Shown piece after piece: positions 19,014 to 28,003 of a DNA stretch of 31,866 nucleotides. The stretch is from Chrysochromulina tobinii (lineage: Eukaryota > Haptophyta > Prymnesiales > Chrysochromulinaceae): NCBI GenBank assembly GCA_001275005.1, contig JWZX01003184.1, positions 1-31,866 on the forward strand, read 5' to 3'. The notes under the pieces are model-generated. The model was not told the DNA's origin, made no database searches, and saw nothing but the letters and a program-made list of their open reading frames with translations. Within the stretch, counting starts at the first letter, position 1. Every line of letters begins with the position of its first letter. Made by a program: the position numbers and the translations under genes.

Positions 19014-19505
19014 TCATTGCAGTGATAATAGATGGACTCCTTCTCTGATCATGGAGGTCATCTCGCTCAGCATCAATTGCTTCAGATGTGGATGAGCATC
19101 CAGATCTTGCTGACCGGCGCTGGAATAGAAGAAGCTCTGGTCGCAGGTAGGTCCAGCCGCCGCGATGACATTATGCACTCGTTCTCTCCGGGCTCCGTTG
19201 GGCTCTTGTGTGAAGATCTGCGAGATTGAACGGCAGACATCTAATGGAATGGTCTCCGCGAAGAATAAGACCACCGAGTCCATATAAACGGTAGGCTGTT
19301 CGTCCATAATATCTATGCCTGTACATGCCGTTCCAAAGTTCGTTGCAATGTTGGCATTCACCAGCGCCGTAATTTCTGGCTTCGTCGTGACCCAGAGTCG
19401 CATTAGTCCACCTCGCTTTGCCTCGCGCCTAGTATTGCCCCCCTCGCGCCTAGTACTGCCTCCCAGTATATTTGCGCGGATGGATTCCCAGGTTTCGTCT
19501 CCCAT
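19014..19505 (-). CDS. Hypothetical protein, 163 residues
   Basis: On the minus strand ATG 19505 opens a frame with balanced composition: MGDETWESIRANILGGSTRR, a basic stretch, then ITALVNANIATNFGTACTGI, VYMDSVVLFFAETIPLDVCR and PHLKQLMLSEMTSMIREGVH. No signal peptide, membrane span or known motif is clear. TRREGGNTRREAKRGG comes from a doubled CTCGCGCCTAGTA(C/T)TGCC repeat at 19424-19461. It lies just upstream of the exons at 18674-18976 on the same strand and may be part of the same gene. Confidence 0.4.
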   Translation of the reverse strand: MGDETWESIRANILGGSTRREGGNTRREAKRGGLMRLWVTTKPEITALVNANIATNFGTACTGIDIMDEQPTVYMDSVVLFFAETIPLDVCRSISQIFTQEPNGARRERVHNVIAAAGPTCDQSFFYSSAGQQDLDAHPHLKQLMLSEMTSMIREGVHLLSLQ

Positions 19506-19733
19506 TTTCGAACGCTCAGCGAGAGGAGGAGGTTGCGTCGGAGGCCTACAAAAGAAGCCGAGCGTCGAACGACGCGAGCGGAGGAGGACATATGTGTGAA
19601 AAGGCTGTTAATACTCTAACGTACTGGGAGAACGGGTGCTCGCGCGGTGCGTGCGTCACCCAACTGCAGTTAACACGGAATCCGGTTGCTGAGATCACAA
19701 CATTCATCATCCCTTTTTGGAGCAACGCTCTGA

Positions 19734-20606
19734 ATGGCTGGGCCCAAAATCGTGGGACCAACTCCGACGAAAAACAAGGAAAACGCGCGTGCCGACATGC
19801 CGGAGGACGGAGACATCATGAATGCAGAGGTGGCCTCGGAGACGACCATGGTGGCGATGGACGACGTGCCGAGCATCCTGTCGGCGCCCGACGGCATGAT
19901 CTCCAACGGCACATCCGCACCAGAATCCCCTCTTGGGGGATCGAAGAAGGAGAAGGAGCGGCGTGTTTACCGTGTCGGGCTGAGCTACGCGTGCAAGCAC
20001 TGCGGTCAGCCGAAGAAAGGCCACAAGTGCACGCTGATCGCACCCTCCGGCGATGGCGTCGCAGACCCCTCTGAGGAGAAGCCCATCGTCGAGAAGAAGC
20101 GCCCAGCTAAGGACCCGAGCAAGCCTGCCGATGAGGGTGCGAGCAAGACCGAAAAGACATCGAGCGAGAAGCGGCCAAAGAAGGAGGCCGCGAAGGAAAC
20201 GCCGCAGGCGCGGACCGTCCCTGACGCCATCGAGGAGCCACGCACGTCCATCAGGGCCCCCGTCGCGGGACTAGTCGGCCATGAGGATGCAGTGAGGCTG
20301 GCGGAGTTGCTTGAGTTCAACAACCCGCTGCGGCCGCCTTCGCTCATCACGCCAGAGGATGTGGAGGCGCCGGACGTGGAGGCCGCGCTAGCGCTCTCCT
20401 CGATGAGCGCGCCGCCCGCCTCCTTCGCCTCCGCCCCGACCTTATTCTCGCCGAGCCAGTTCATCACGATGATGGGCACACCTGCCCCCGCCATCACGCC
20501 CGGCCCGCTCCGCTTTCCACACGGGCTCTCGCCCGGCGCGCTGCTCGGTAACCTCAGCAATAGCCCGCTGACAACTTCCTCGCGCGCGACGATGTCGTAC
20601 TCCTAG
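19734..20606 (+). CDS. Zinc-knuckle protein with disordered tails, probably nuclear
   Basis: A 290-residue protein. A basic patch KKEKERR (71-77) precedes a small zinc knuckle YACKHCGQPKKGHKC with C87, C90, H97 and C99 (C-x2-C-x6-H-x-C). A long Lys/Glu/Pro/Ala-rich linker follows (about 105-175). The C-terminal half has a conserved-looking stretch (VGHEDAVRLAELLEFNNPLR) and a Pro/Ser/Thr-rich end (SPSQFITMMGTPAPAITPGP). Similar CGQPKKGH knuckles occur in algal and oomycete regulatory proteins, from memory. A role in transcription or nucleic-acid binding is an inference. Single exon with a clean ATG. Confidence 0.6.
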   Translation: MAGPKIVGPTPTKNKENARADMPEDGDIMNAEVASETTMVAMDDVPSILSAPDGMISNGTSAPESPLGGSKKEKERRVYRVGLSYACKHCGQPKKGHKCTLIAPSGDGVADPSEEKPIVEKKRPAKDPSKPADEGASKTEKTSSEKRPKKEAAKETPQARTVPDAIEEPRTSIRAPVAGLVGHEDAVRLAELLEFNNPLRPPSLITPEDVEAPDVEAALALSSMSAPPASFASAPTLFSPSQFITMMGTPAPAITPGPLRFPHGLSPGALLGNLSNSPLTTSSRATMSYS

Positions 20607-21351
20607 CTCAGGGCAGCCTATGTTGCGCACGCGAGTGCGTGTCGCACCGCGTGTGTTGACTCTTGATTCGATGCGACGATGAGTCAGAGTGCGTGTGAGA
20701 GCAGGAGGCATGGACGACTTCACGAAGAGGACAGAGATACCGTTTGGTGGCCGCCGATGAGCTGGTGACCGCCGAGGAGGACTGAGCCCATTGAGTTTGG
20801 CTGAGTCATATTCGCTCAGGCCAGACCTGTATCGGCCGAGAGTTTGCACAATGATGATCATGCGCGCACGGCCGACGTCGGCGTGTACGTACAGCTGGTA
20901 GGCGTACCGAGTCTACTTTGTCCCGGGTACAGTCACGGGTTTTTAGGAGGACCGAACAGCGAACACTGTGTGCTGCGGCAGTGTCACATCTGTCCCACCT
21001 CCCTCCAGTCCCGCCGACGCCCGGCGCCGGCGCCGGCGCCGGCGGGCCCGGCCGCGCGCTGATAGTGCGCTCGCAGGGTACCGAGTTAACACGGGGCGGT
21101 CGGGGGCGTCGCGGGGCCGGCCGGCTACCGCCTAGCGCCTACTCAGTACCCTATGTGTTGCGCGCCGCTTGCGCCGCGTGCCGGGCGCACCGGCCACCGC
21201 GTGGACGAGGCCGGCGTGCGCCGCACGGGTTGAAGACACGGCATGCACATGGGCAGGCATGCCACAAGATGGCAGGCATGGCAGGGAGTATGAACATGGA
21301 CGGACGGCATGGGTGTCACGTGAGGCCTCGAGGCGCAAGAGCAGTTCTTTC
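20607..21351. other. Intergenic, GC-rich, no gene seen
   Basis: Contains a (GCCGGC)n run at 21021-21045 and a doubled GGCAGGCATG near 21253-21280. Frames on both strands are Arg/Ala/Pro-rich and judged spurious. Confidence 0.45.
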
Positions 21352-22047
21352 TCAGACGTCGTCGTAGTAGAACCTCTTCGCGACATTAATGATGCGCGCC
21401 TCCGCCGCGGGCGGCAGCACGCCCTTCTCATCGAGGATCATCTTGACGAGGGCAACTGTCGCAGCCGTGAGCTGCGTAAACTTGGCCACGTCGAGCGTGC
21501 ACCAGCAGCCCGGCCGATGGTCGGGCGTCACCTCAGGCCACTCGTCGAAGTCGGTGTCGGGGTGGTCGAAGGCGGCCTGGCACACGTCGGAGACGGCCTT
21601 GAAGCCGAGCGAAATGGTGAGGTGCTTGAACTTGCGCACCGAGTCGAAGGTCACGCGGGTGCCCCTGACGCCGTGCGGGTCCTCCGGCGCGAGCGTCTCC
21701 ATGACTTGCGAGTAGACGTCCAGAAGGTCATCGTAGTACACCTCGAGGAAGAGCTCGCGCGTGGGCACGGTCATCTCGGACAAGAGCGTGGGATTGAGCT
21801 GCGTGAGCTCCATGAGGTCCTCGCACTCCCTGGGCGCGCCCTCAAGCGAGAGCTGCACCTTGCGCACGGGCCGTGTGGGCCACTCGCCGCCCATGAAGGT
21901 GGCAATCTCATACGCGAGATCGCGAGGGTTGGTGGACTTCCACCTCTCCTCCATCTGCGCCTTGGTAGGCTGGCGGATGCGCGGCGGCTTGCCAGCGCCC
22001 CGCAGCCGCAGCGTCTCGTTGACGCCCGAGCTCGAGCCCGAGGCCAT
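21352..22047 (-). CDS. Hypothetical protein, 231 residues
   Basis: Minus-strand ATG 22047 gives MASGSSSGVNETLRLRGAGK, then a well-ordered protein: RDLAYEIATFMGGEWPTRPV, LMELTQLNPTLLSEMTVPTR, ELFLEVYYDDLLDVYSQVME, FDEWPEVTPDHRPGCWCTLD, LTAATVALVKMILDEKGVLP, and an end in RFYYDDV. Codon use is strongly GC3 and the composition is that of a globular, helix-rich soluble protein. There is no signal peptide or membrane span. I do not recognise the family. It is divergent from the reductase at 22388, with 340 bases between starts. Confidence 0.65.
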   Translation of the reverse strand: MASGSSSGVNETLRLRGAGKPPRIRQPTKAQMEERWKSTNPRDLAYEIATFMGGEWPTRPVRKVQLSLEGAPRECEDLMELTQLNPTLLSEMTVPTRELFLEVYYDDLLDVYSQVMETLAPEDPHGVRGTRVTFDSVRKFKHLTISLGFKAVSDVCQAAFDHPDTDFDEWPEVTPDHRPGCWCTLDVAKFTQLTAATVALVKMILDEKGVLPPAAEARIINVAKRFYYDDV

Positions 22048-22318
22048 TGGACAGCTGGACTGCCGATCGGCTTCGCCAGTTCTTCAGGGCCACGAGCATG
22101 TTTTTGCGATCAAGTTTCCGAAGTTTCGGCGTTCCGACTCGTCAGGTCGAGCAATTTGCGAGAGAGAAAGTCTCTTGCCTTCGTCACAAGACCTTCCAGT
22201 CTGAACACAGTGTCTGAAGGAGAGTGAGGATAGGCCGTGACCGCGGGATCGTTCGTGACCTCGCAAGTCAAGAATACACATAAACAGACAACCATTCGGA
22301 AGCCCATCGAATGTTTTT

Positions 22319-22347
22319 CACTTGACTTGGCTTGACTTGACTTGACC
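22319..22347. promoter_or_regulatory. (CTTGA)n tract before the reductase gene
   Basis: Five CTTGA-type units with one GGC interruption (CTTGACTTGGCTTGACTTGA then CTTGACC) end 40 bases before the ATG at 22388. Same orientation as the tracts at 1292 and 27096. Confidence 0.5.
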
Positions 22348-22387
22348 TCACAGCTATCTCGCCGCGTGACGTCGGCAATCGACACAG

Positions 22388-23230
22388 ATGATCGCCATGC
22401 TTTTGGTGAGCCTCAGCGCCCGCCGGGTGGCCGTCACGGGTGCAGGTGGGCAAACCGGCCAGCATGCGTTCCGCAAACTCTTGGCTAACAAGGACTTTGC
22501 ACCTATCGGCATCGTGCGCTCTGAGCAGAGCCGTGCCGCCCTTATCGAGAGTGGCGTGCCCAGCGAGGCTGTGGTAGTTGCAGATGTGACCGACGCCGCT
22601 CAATTTGCGGCCGCGATAGTAGGCTGCGAAGCGCTTATCATCGGCACATCAGCCAAACCGGCACCAAGCGGCGCCACTGACCCGACAACGGGACGGCCCA
22701 TCTTCACCTACCCGAAAGGCACACCTGAAATAGTCGACTGGCTTGGGCAGAAGGCGCAGATAGACGCGGCCAAGGCGTGTGGACCGAACACACACGTCAT
22801 CATTTGCTCATCCATGGGCGGCACCGACCCGTCGAATATGCTCAACGCGCTTGGCCGCGAGAAGCTTCCCGACGGGACCACAAAGGGCGGCAACATCCTG
22901 TTATGGAAGCGCAAGGCGGAGAAATATCTGATCGACTCTGGGCTGCCGTACACGATCGTTCATCCCGGGGGCCTGCTGAATGAGCCCGGGGGCAAGCGTG
23001 AGATCGTCATCGGCGTCGACGACGAGCGCACCGTCGGCGAACGGTCCATCCCGCGAGAAGACGTCGCTGAGGTGCTTGTGCAGGCGCTCCTGATCCCCGC
23101 ATACCGAGGGCGCTCCTTCGACATTCGCTCGAAGCTCGAGGGAGAGGGCGCAGTGACGACCGACTTCAAGGCGCTGCTTGACAGCCTCGGTGGGCGGAAT
23201 TGCGATTACAGCCTAGGCGAGATTGCATGA
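22388..23230 (+). CDS. NAD(P)-binding Rossmann protein, atypical SDR (At5g02240/At2g37660-like)
   Basis: A 280-residue single-domain reductase-like protein of the NmrA/atypical SDR group. The dinucleotide motif TGAGGQTG is at 17-24 after strand RRVAVT. Next come VVVADVTDAAQFAAAIVGCE (the D-V/T adenine-side loop), HVIICSSMGGTDPSN, the WKRKAEKYLIDSGLPYTIVH block, PGGLLNEPGGKREIVIGVDD and IPREDVAEVLVQALL. Order and spacing match plant proteins known from chloroplasts. The lysine of the YxxxK-type site falls in KRKAEKYL. There is no clear transit peptide beyond the first 13 hydrophobic residues. Probable NADP-dependent redox or structural role; substrate unknown. A 40-base leader separates it from a TTGAC tract. 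Confidence 0.85.
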   Translation: MIAMLLVSLSARRVAVTGAGGQTGQHAFRKLLANKDFAPIGIVRSEQSRAALIESGVPSEAVVVADVTDAAQFAAAIVGCEALIIGTSAKPAPSGATDPTTGRPIFTYPKGTPEIVDWLGQKAQIDAAKACGPNTHVIICSSMGGTDPSNMLNALGREKLPDGTTKGGNILLWKRKAEKYLIDSGLPYTIVHPGGLLNEPGGKREIVIGVDDERTVGERSIPREDVAEVLVQALLIPAYRGRSFDIRSKLEGEGAVTTDFKALLDSLGGRNCDYSLGEIA

Positions 23231-23968
23231 AGCGTACGCGGTGGATTACTTCTTTCCGTGCGAGTGGCTTGAACCTTCTTTGCACTACGTGCAAGATGGC
23301 AATGTATGGCAGAGGGCAAACAATCCTGAGCGAGTCAGGGGAAAACATAGTAATGATCTCTACATTCATCCATTTTGCACAAAACACCCATTACGCGTTT
23401 TAATACGCGTTTATCCGATTTGCGATTACAGATCGCGCCCGGCCCCGGGCCGGCCGTACTCTAGCCGTACGCCGTTTTTTATATTTTAAGACAAGGGTTT
23501 TAAGATTTAACGCCGTTTAAAAGGTAAAAGCCTTAAATAGACGTACGGGCCGTTTTAACGCCGTTTAACCGAAAACCCGGAACGATAGCCGAGCGCCGTT
23601 TTAAAGCCGTGTACCGCCGCGCGGCACTGTGACTCTGACTGTCGACGGCGCGCGCGTTAACGCGCGCGCGGTCTCCCTCTCCGTTCTAAGTTTGTGCATC
23701 GGCGCGACACAGCTTCAGATGGCGCGACCATGTGGGACGAGGCCTTTCATGAAGGCCATTCGTGGAACCATAATGAAAGAGTTGAAGACGGAGGCGGAGG
23801 GGTGAAAATCACACATCGCTGAATAATGATGTTGCATCTGGAAAGGCGGATGCCCGTACCCACATGCCCATGCACAAATGCACATGTCCACGCACACTCC
23901 ATTCTCCATACAAGTAAGTCAGACTTCGGAAGATACATGTATCACCATTCTGTAGAATACTGGTAGCT
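23231..23968. other. Intergenic with CGCCGTTTAA repeats and a 22-base palindrome
   Basis: Between 23470 and 23610 the motif (A)CGCCGTTT(T)AA recurs at least five times, several in TTTAACGCCGTTTAA context, which is itself near-palindromic. At 23648-23669 GCGCGCGCGTT-AACGCGCGCGC is a perfect 22-base palindrome. No gene seen. Confidence 0.6.
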
Positions 23969-24088
23969 TAGTTTTTCGAAACTCGCCTGCGTCGAGCACT
24001 TCCCCTGCCGCGTAAAGAGCCTTGTGCATGTAGGTTCGCCGTTTTCCCGCTCACCACGAGAGAAGAGCGCCGTCGCGAGAGGCAAGGA

Positions 24089-24688
24089 ATGCGCGTCCTC
24101 TCGACGTCTGCCCTCGATAGGCCAACATTCCTGAATTCCCTCGCGAATCGCTCGCTCTGCTTCCTCGGGCCAGCTAACACCTCGTGCGCCGTCCAGCGCG
24201 AATTGTGCTCCGCCTGCGAGGTCCTCTTTATCACCAACAACATGGTGACGCTCATCGAGGCTTTACCATGCTTGAGCATGGTGCTCGTGACGAACCGTTT
24301 CTTCGGGCACCGGGTTCTGGCTAACTCAGCATTGGCGGCGAATGCTTCGGCCGTGCTCTGCACCTACGGCCCAACGTGCCAGGCCATGGTATCTCGTGGC
24401 GTGCACAACCGCACACTATTGATGGCACATCCAGCCGTGAGGACGGGCTCGGCAAACAGTTTGGCGTATGTCCTGAAGGCGGTGTGCGACATCAATGGTT
24501 ACAGCGGCTGCGCTCCGTTTTCAAGCATGCATATCACAGGCGTCACCTTCTACGACCGCGGCGGTGATTACATGGCTGGGTACCAGATCACAAATGAAAG
24601 CACGCGCCACGATGCGGAGGCGAACAAGGCGTACGTGCTAGCATGGGTGAAGTCCATTCGGTCCGATTGCGATAGAGCTGGCTTCTGA
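24089..24688 (+). CDS. Possible sialyltransferase-like (GT29/GT42-like) protein
   Basis: 199 residues from ATG 24089. The N-terminal part (RSLCFLGPANTSC...ACEVLFITNNMVTL) resembles the nucleotide-binding start of sialyltransferase-like folds (V-G-N-x-P ... D-x-V-x-x-TN). The later part RTGSANSLAYVLKAVC...MHITGVTFYDRGGDYMAGY, followed by HDAEANKAYVLAWVKS, resembles the TG-x4-L / GFDFY / HD segments of that superfamily. The match is by pattern only. The frame stays open upstream to a TAG at about 23967, with an acceptor-like TAGCTTAG there, so an upstream exon with a signal anchor may be missing. If right, it would act in the Golgi like the GnT-I at 2890. Confidence 0.4.
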   Translation: MRVLSTSALDRPTFLNSLANRSLCFLGPANTSCAVQRELCSACEVLFITNNMVTLIEALPCLSMVLVTNRFFGHRVLANSALAANASAVLCTYGPTCQAMVSRGVHNRTLLMAHPAVRTGSANSLAYVLKAVCDINGYSGCAPFSSMHITGVTFYDRGGDYMAGYQITNESTRHDAEANKAYVLAWVKSIRSDCDRAGF

Positions 24689-24854
24689 TATGCACGAGCA
24701 ACGATCAGACCTACAATATCTCACACACACCCTTTTCACCGTCCCTCCTGTCACTTTGACTGATAACCTGGTGAGAGGGGCTCTTCACGCTCGTAGGAAA
24801 TACTTATGAAGGCGTTTTGAATTCCTACGAAAATAAAGGCGAGCACTTTCCGAG

Positions 24855-26120
24855 ATGGTGCATTCCGAGCGGAGCAGAACAAGGGCCTTGAGCAGAAGCA
24901 GCACGATTCGGCACGATTTCATGAGCGACGATCGTGACGCAAACATGCTGGAGGAGGTGTGCACTGTGGCATCGCCCGATGTGATGGATGATGCTGCGGT
25001 GAAGCCCCTGCGCAACGACAGCTCCGACACGTGGCAGTGCTTCGTCTGCGTCGGCACCACCGAAGGGAAGGCCGCGAAGGAGGTCATCACCCTATCCTGC
25101 GGCCACAGCGTGCACGCGGCGTGCTGGGTGCCGTGCGTGTTGCCCACCCTGGGGGAGGACTCCGCGCAGGCGCGGTACGTGGAGGATCGGCTCGGGCGCA
25201 AGTGCGGCTTCTGCCGCACCGAGTTCTCGGAGGAGCTCGCGGGTGCGCTCAAGGACCGTCGCGCACTCATCCGCCAGGTGCGTAAAGAGTACCGAGAGTC
25301 GCGGGCCCGCAGCGACCCGGCGCTGCAAAGGATCTTGAGGCTAGTTCGCGGTGCCGGACTCGCAGCGGAAGGTAGCTGGCTGGCGCAGCTTCCGAGCGAG
25401 GACGATACGCTCGCCGATCCGCGGCTCCAGCCGATGCAGCTCGACATGGGCGACCAGATGTTCGCGCTCTCGGGCGCTGGCCTTCGGGAGGATAATGCTC
25501 GGAAGCTGGGGCTGCTGATGCGCGCCGAGCTGCAGAAGGCAGGTCATTCACCCTCGGGCACCCTCGAGACGCTTGCACACAGCCTGCTGCAAAAGGGCCT
25601 CGCGAACAAAGGCTTCTTCTTCCAGCTGCTTAAGAAGGAGCTGCTGCTCAAGTCGGAGCCGCTCCGCACCCTCATCGAGGAGCAGCTCGCGCCGCTAATC
25701 GAGGCGGAGAGAGGTAAGGCCATGCTCGACCAGAGCACCCCGCAGCCCGTGTTCACACCGCAGCCCGTCTTCTACGGAGGTGACGCCCTGGCGGCCCTCG
25801 GTCCAACGGCCATGCCGCCGCCGCCGCCGTTGCCGCACTACACGGAGCAGATGGCGCAGATGGCGAGCATGGGCTTTGGGCGGAGAGGGTGCCTGGCGGC
25901 GCTTCGAGCCACTGATGGCAACGTCGACGCTGCCATCGCCATCGTGCTCAACATGGGCCACGAGCACCATGGCAGGTCGCCAGCGCATCGTGAGGACGAA
26001 GCGGAGGGCGAGGACGAGGCGGAGCTCCAAGCGGCCCTCGCACTCTCGATGGTAGAGGTGCTGCCGTCACCGCCGCCAGAGCAGCCGTCGGGGCTGCCGC
26101 ATGCGCCTGAAAGCAGATAG
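24855..26120 (+). CDS. RING-UBA-UIM protein, probable E3 ubiquitin ligase
   Basis: 421 residues. A RING-H2-type finger has C62-x2-C65-x16-C82-x-H84-x2-H87-x2-C90 ... C117-x2-C120, which fits the eight-ligand rule and should recruit an E2 enzyme. The middle (about 125-290) is helical and charged (KDRRALIRQVRKEYRESRAR; FFFQLLKKELLLKSEPLRTL). A proline run (321-327) precedes a UBA domain at about 330-369 (QMAQMASMGFGRRGCLAALR, with the MGF loop). An acidic linker leads to a UIM-like helix at about 388-402 (AELQAALALSMVE). One RING plus two ubiquitin-binding modules suggests a ligase that binds ubiquitinated targets or its own product. An in-frame ATG at 24921 (MSDDRD) is an alternative start. 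Confidence 0.85.
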   Translation: MVHSERSRTRALSRSSTIRHDFMSDDRDANMLEEVCTVASPDVMDDAAVKPLRNDSSDTWQCFVCVGTTEGKAAKEVITLSCGHSVHAACWVPCVLPTLGEDSAQARYVEDRLGRKCGFCRTEFSEELAGALKDRRALIRQVRKEYRESRARSDPALQRILRLVRGAGLAAEGSWLAQLPSEDDTLADPRLQPMQLDMGDQMFALSGAGLREDNARKLGLLMRAELQKAGHSPSGTLETLAHSLLQKGLANKGFFFQLLKKELLLKSEPLRTLIEEQLAPLIEAERGKAMLDQSTPQPVFTPQPVFYGGDALAALGPTAMPPPPPLPHYTEQMAQMASMGFGRRGCLAALRATDGNVDAAIAIVLNMGHEHHGRSPAHREDEAEGEDEAELQAALALSMVEVLPSPPPEQPSGLPHAPESR

Positions 26121-26517
26121 ATAGCCATCCGATACGCACCGGGCTACAATGTGCCATCCGTGGTTTTGGCATCATCTAGAGCGTCTCTCGGCGTGCCCGA
26201 GCCCCGGATGACGGCGTTCAGAGCCACACGCGAGGTGTGTGCGCGTCTGCGCAAGTGTGGAGTCACTGTCTTGCCACATTGTCAGAAGTAATGTATCGAG
26301 CGTTAATGGTGCTCCGTGTGTATACGTCGTATGTGAGGTATGTTGCGGGGGCGCAAGATCGTTATTCGTGCGTAAGACGTTTTGACCGCAAGGCTGAAGT
26401 CTTGTTAGCGGGGCGGCGGGGTCCGGCTCCGGGGTGCGGGGAGGCTGGGTTTCAAAAATCAGATATGACACCCTCGGTCTCTTTCCACCCGGCTTTTGTG
26501 GGATCGTTTACATCCTC
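26121..26517. other. Intergenic, no gene seen
   Basis: 3' region of the RING gene and unique DNA leading into the minisatellite. No protein-like frame stands out. Confidence 0.4.
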
Positions 26518-26825
26518 GGCGCGAGATTTTGACCTTGCCTTGGGGGAGGGTTTCAACACTGCTTGGGTAATTACCCTATGGTGTTTCAACATAGTGGGGC
26601 GCGAGATTTTGACCTTGGGGGAGGGTTTCAACACCCGGGTAATTACCCTCTAAATGGTGTTTCAACTATTCAACATATAGTGGGGCGCGAGATTTTGACC
26701 TTGGGGGAGGGTTTCAACACTCGGGTAATTAACCTATGGTGTTTCAACATAGTGCAGGGGCGCGAGATTTTGACCTTGGGGGAGGGTTTCAACACTATTA
26801 CCCTACATGGTGTTTCAACATAGTG
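26518..26825. repeat. Minisatellite of four 69-86-base units
   Basis: Units start at about 26518, 26596, 26682 and 26757. Each begins GGCGCGAGATTTTGACCTTG, continues GGGGAGGGTTTCAACAC, carries GGTAATTACC (a perfect palindrome, altered in copy 3 and shortened in copy 4) and ends TGGTGTTTCAACATAGTG. Within a unit GTTTCAACA occurs twice, and CTATG/CATAG can pair. The frames across it change between copies, so it is not coding. Confidence 0.92.
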
Positions 26826-27095
26826 CTCGACCTGCACCTCTGCCACAAGGGTGGCGTAAGGGTGGCGGGTGGCGGCGGCAAGGGCGGCGGCGGCAAGGCC
26901 CGCGGGAAGGGCAAGAGAGGCGCCGCGACGGGCTCCGGTCGCGGTTGCTGTGCCGGTCGCCTCTCTTGAGAGCCGGCCGCCGTGTGTGGTGTGCGACTTG
27001 GTCGTGCGCGCGCGTGCGTCAGTGAGTCGGTTCGGCTCTGATGGAGTTTGTGCGATCCGGGAGTCTGTCCTGTGAGTCCCGACTACCCCGTTGTG

Positions 27096-27112
27096 TTTGA
27101 CTTGACTTGACC
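27096..27112. promoter_or_regulatory. Short (TTGAC)n tract before the ankyrin gene
   Basis: TTTGACTTGACTTGACC, three units, 124 bases before the ATG at 27236. Same orientation as those at 1292 and 22319. Confidence 0.45.
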
Positions 27113-27235
27113 ATACAAGAGCTCTCGTACACCTGAGACGAAGTCTGACGAAACGCAACCGAGAAGATCTCAAATGCGCACTACTACCCCCTTACCCAAA
27201 GGCCGTCGTCTTCGCCGCGCTGTGTGCCAGGGTAC

Positions 27236-28003
27236 ATGAACATGTTCATCTGCAGCCCATTCTCTTCTTTCTGCGGACCCGAGCATCGCGACCCGAAGAA
27301 GGTAACAGAGGGCATCGCCGCCCTCTCGCTGCACGCCGCACTGGACCAGCACTCGCAGCTGAAGAATGTGCTCGCTGCAGACAAGCAGGCGGTGAGGACG
27401 CGCGATCGGGACGGCGACCGCTACCCTCTGCACTGGGCAGCCGCACGCGGCCACATGCTCTGTGTGCAGTCGCTCATGCGCGCGGGCGCAGATGATGCCG
27501 CCCTTGATGCCAACGGCCAGACTGCGGCAGAGCTCGCAGAGGCGTATGGCGCGATGGACGTGCACTACTTTCTCGTGTATGGTCCGACTGAGGAGGATCC
27601 AAAGCCCATGAGCGCCGCGATGACGCACGACGCGCTCTCCCTACACTGCGCTCTCAACCAGCCCCGAGAGCTCAAAGCGATCCTCGACAGTGCGCTCGGG
27701 ACCCATGCAGACCCGAACAGGCTCGACACAGACAAAGATCGGCGGCCCCTCCACTGGGCGGCCGCACGCGGCGCGATCGAGTGCTGCCGGCTGCTCCTCG
27801 ACGCGGGTGCCAACGCAATGAGCGAGGATAAGGACGGTCGTACCGGCGCCGACCTTGCCCTGCTCTGCAACCAGCGCGCAACGTACAGGTTGCTCTGTGA
27901 TGCGATGCAGGTGAACGAGCAGGAGCTGAGCGCGCGCTATGCTCGAGACGGCAGCTCAGAGGCCATCCGATTAGGGGACATCCACACGTCCATATCAGAG
28001 TAG
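27236..28003 (+). CDS. Ankyrin-repeat protein with an internal duplication
   Basis: 255 residues from the first ATG (MNMFICSPFSSFCGPEHRDP). Two similar halves are visible, at about 31-106 and 135-208. Each opens with ALSLHxALxQxxxLKxxL and continues to a clear ankyrin repeat, RYPLHWAAARGHMLCVQSLM and RRPLHWAAARGAIECCRLLL, then a weaker second repeat with GQTAAELA / GRTGADLA. The shared PLHWAAARG core is the ankyrin TPLHxAAxxGH signature. The role is protein binding, and the partner is unknown. There is no signal or membrane segment. The protein ends with a short polar tail, and the C-terminal repeat may lack its last helix. Confidence 0.8.
   Translation: MNMFICSPFSSFCGPEHRDPKKVTEGIAALSLHAALDQHSQLKNVLAADKQAVRTRDRDGDRYPLHWAAARGHMLCVQSLMRAGADDAALDANGQTAAELAEAYGAMDVHYFLVYGPTEEDPKPMSAAMTHDALSLHCALNQPRELKAILDSALGTHADPNRLDTDKDRRPLHWAAARGAIECCRLLLDAGANAMSEDKDGRTGADLALLCNQRATYRLLCDAMQVNEQELSARYARDGSSEAIRLGDIHTSISE

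Noticed and set aside
21169..22227. 352-codon plus-strand frame
   Set aside because: Antisense to the 231-residue minus-strand protein; composition is His/Arg/Gly/Leu-rich, as expected for a reverse shadow.
26452..26823. Repeat protein in the minisatellite (VLKPSPKVKISRP repeats)
   Set aside because: Unit lengths are not multiples of three throughout, so the frame changes between copies.
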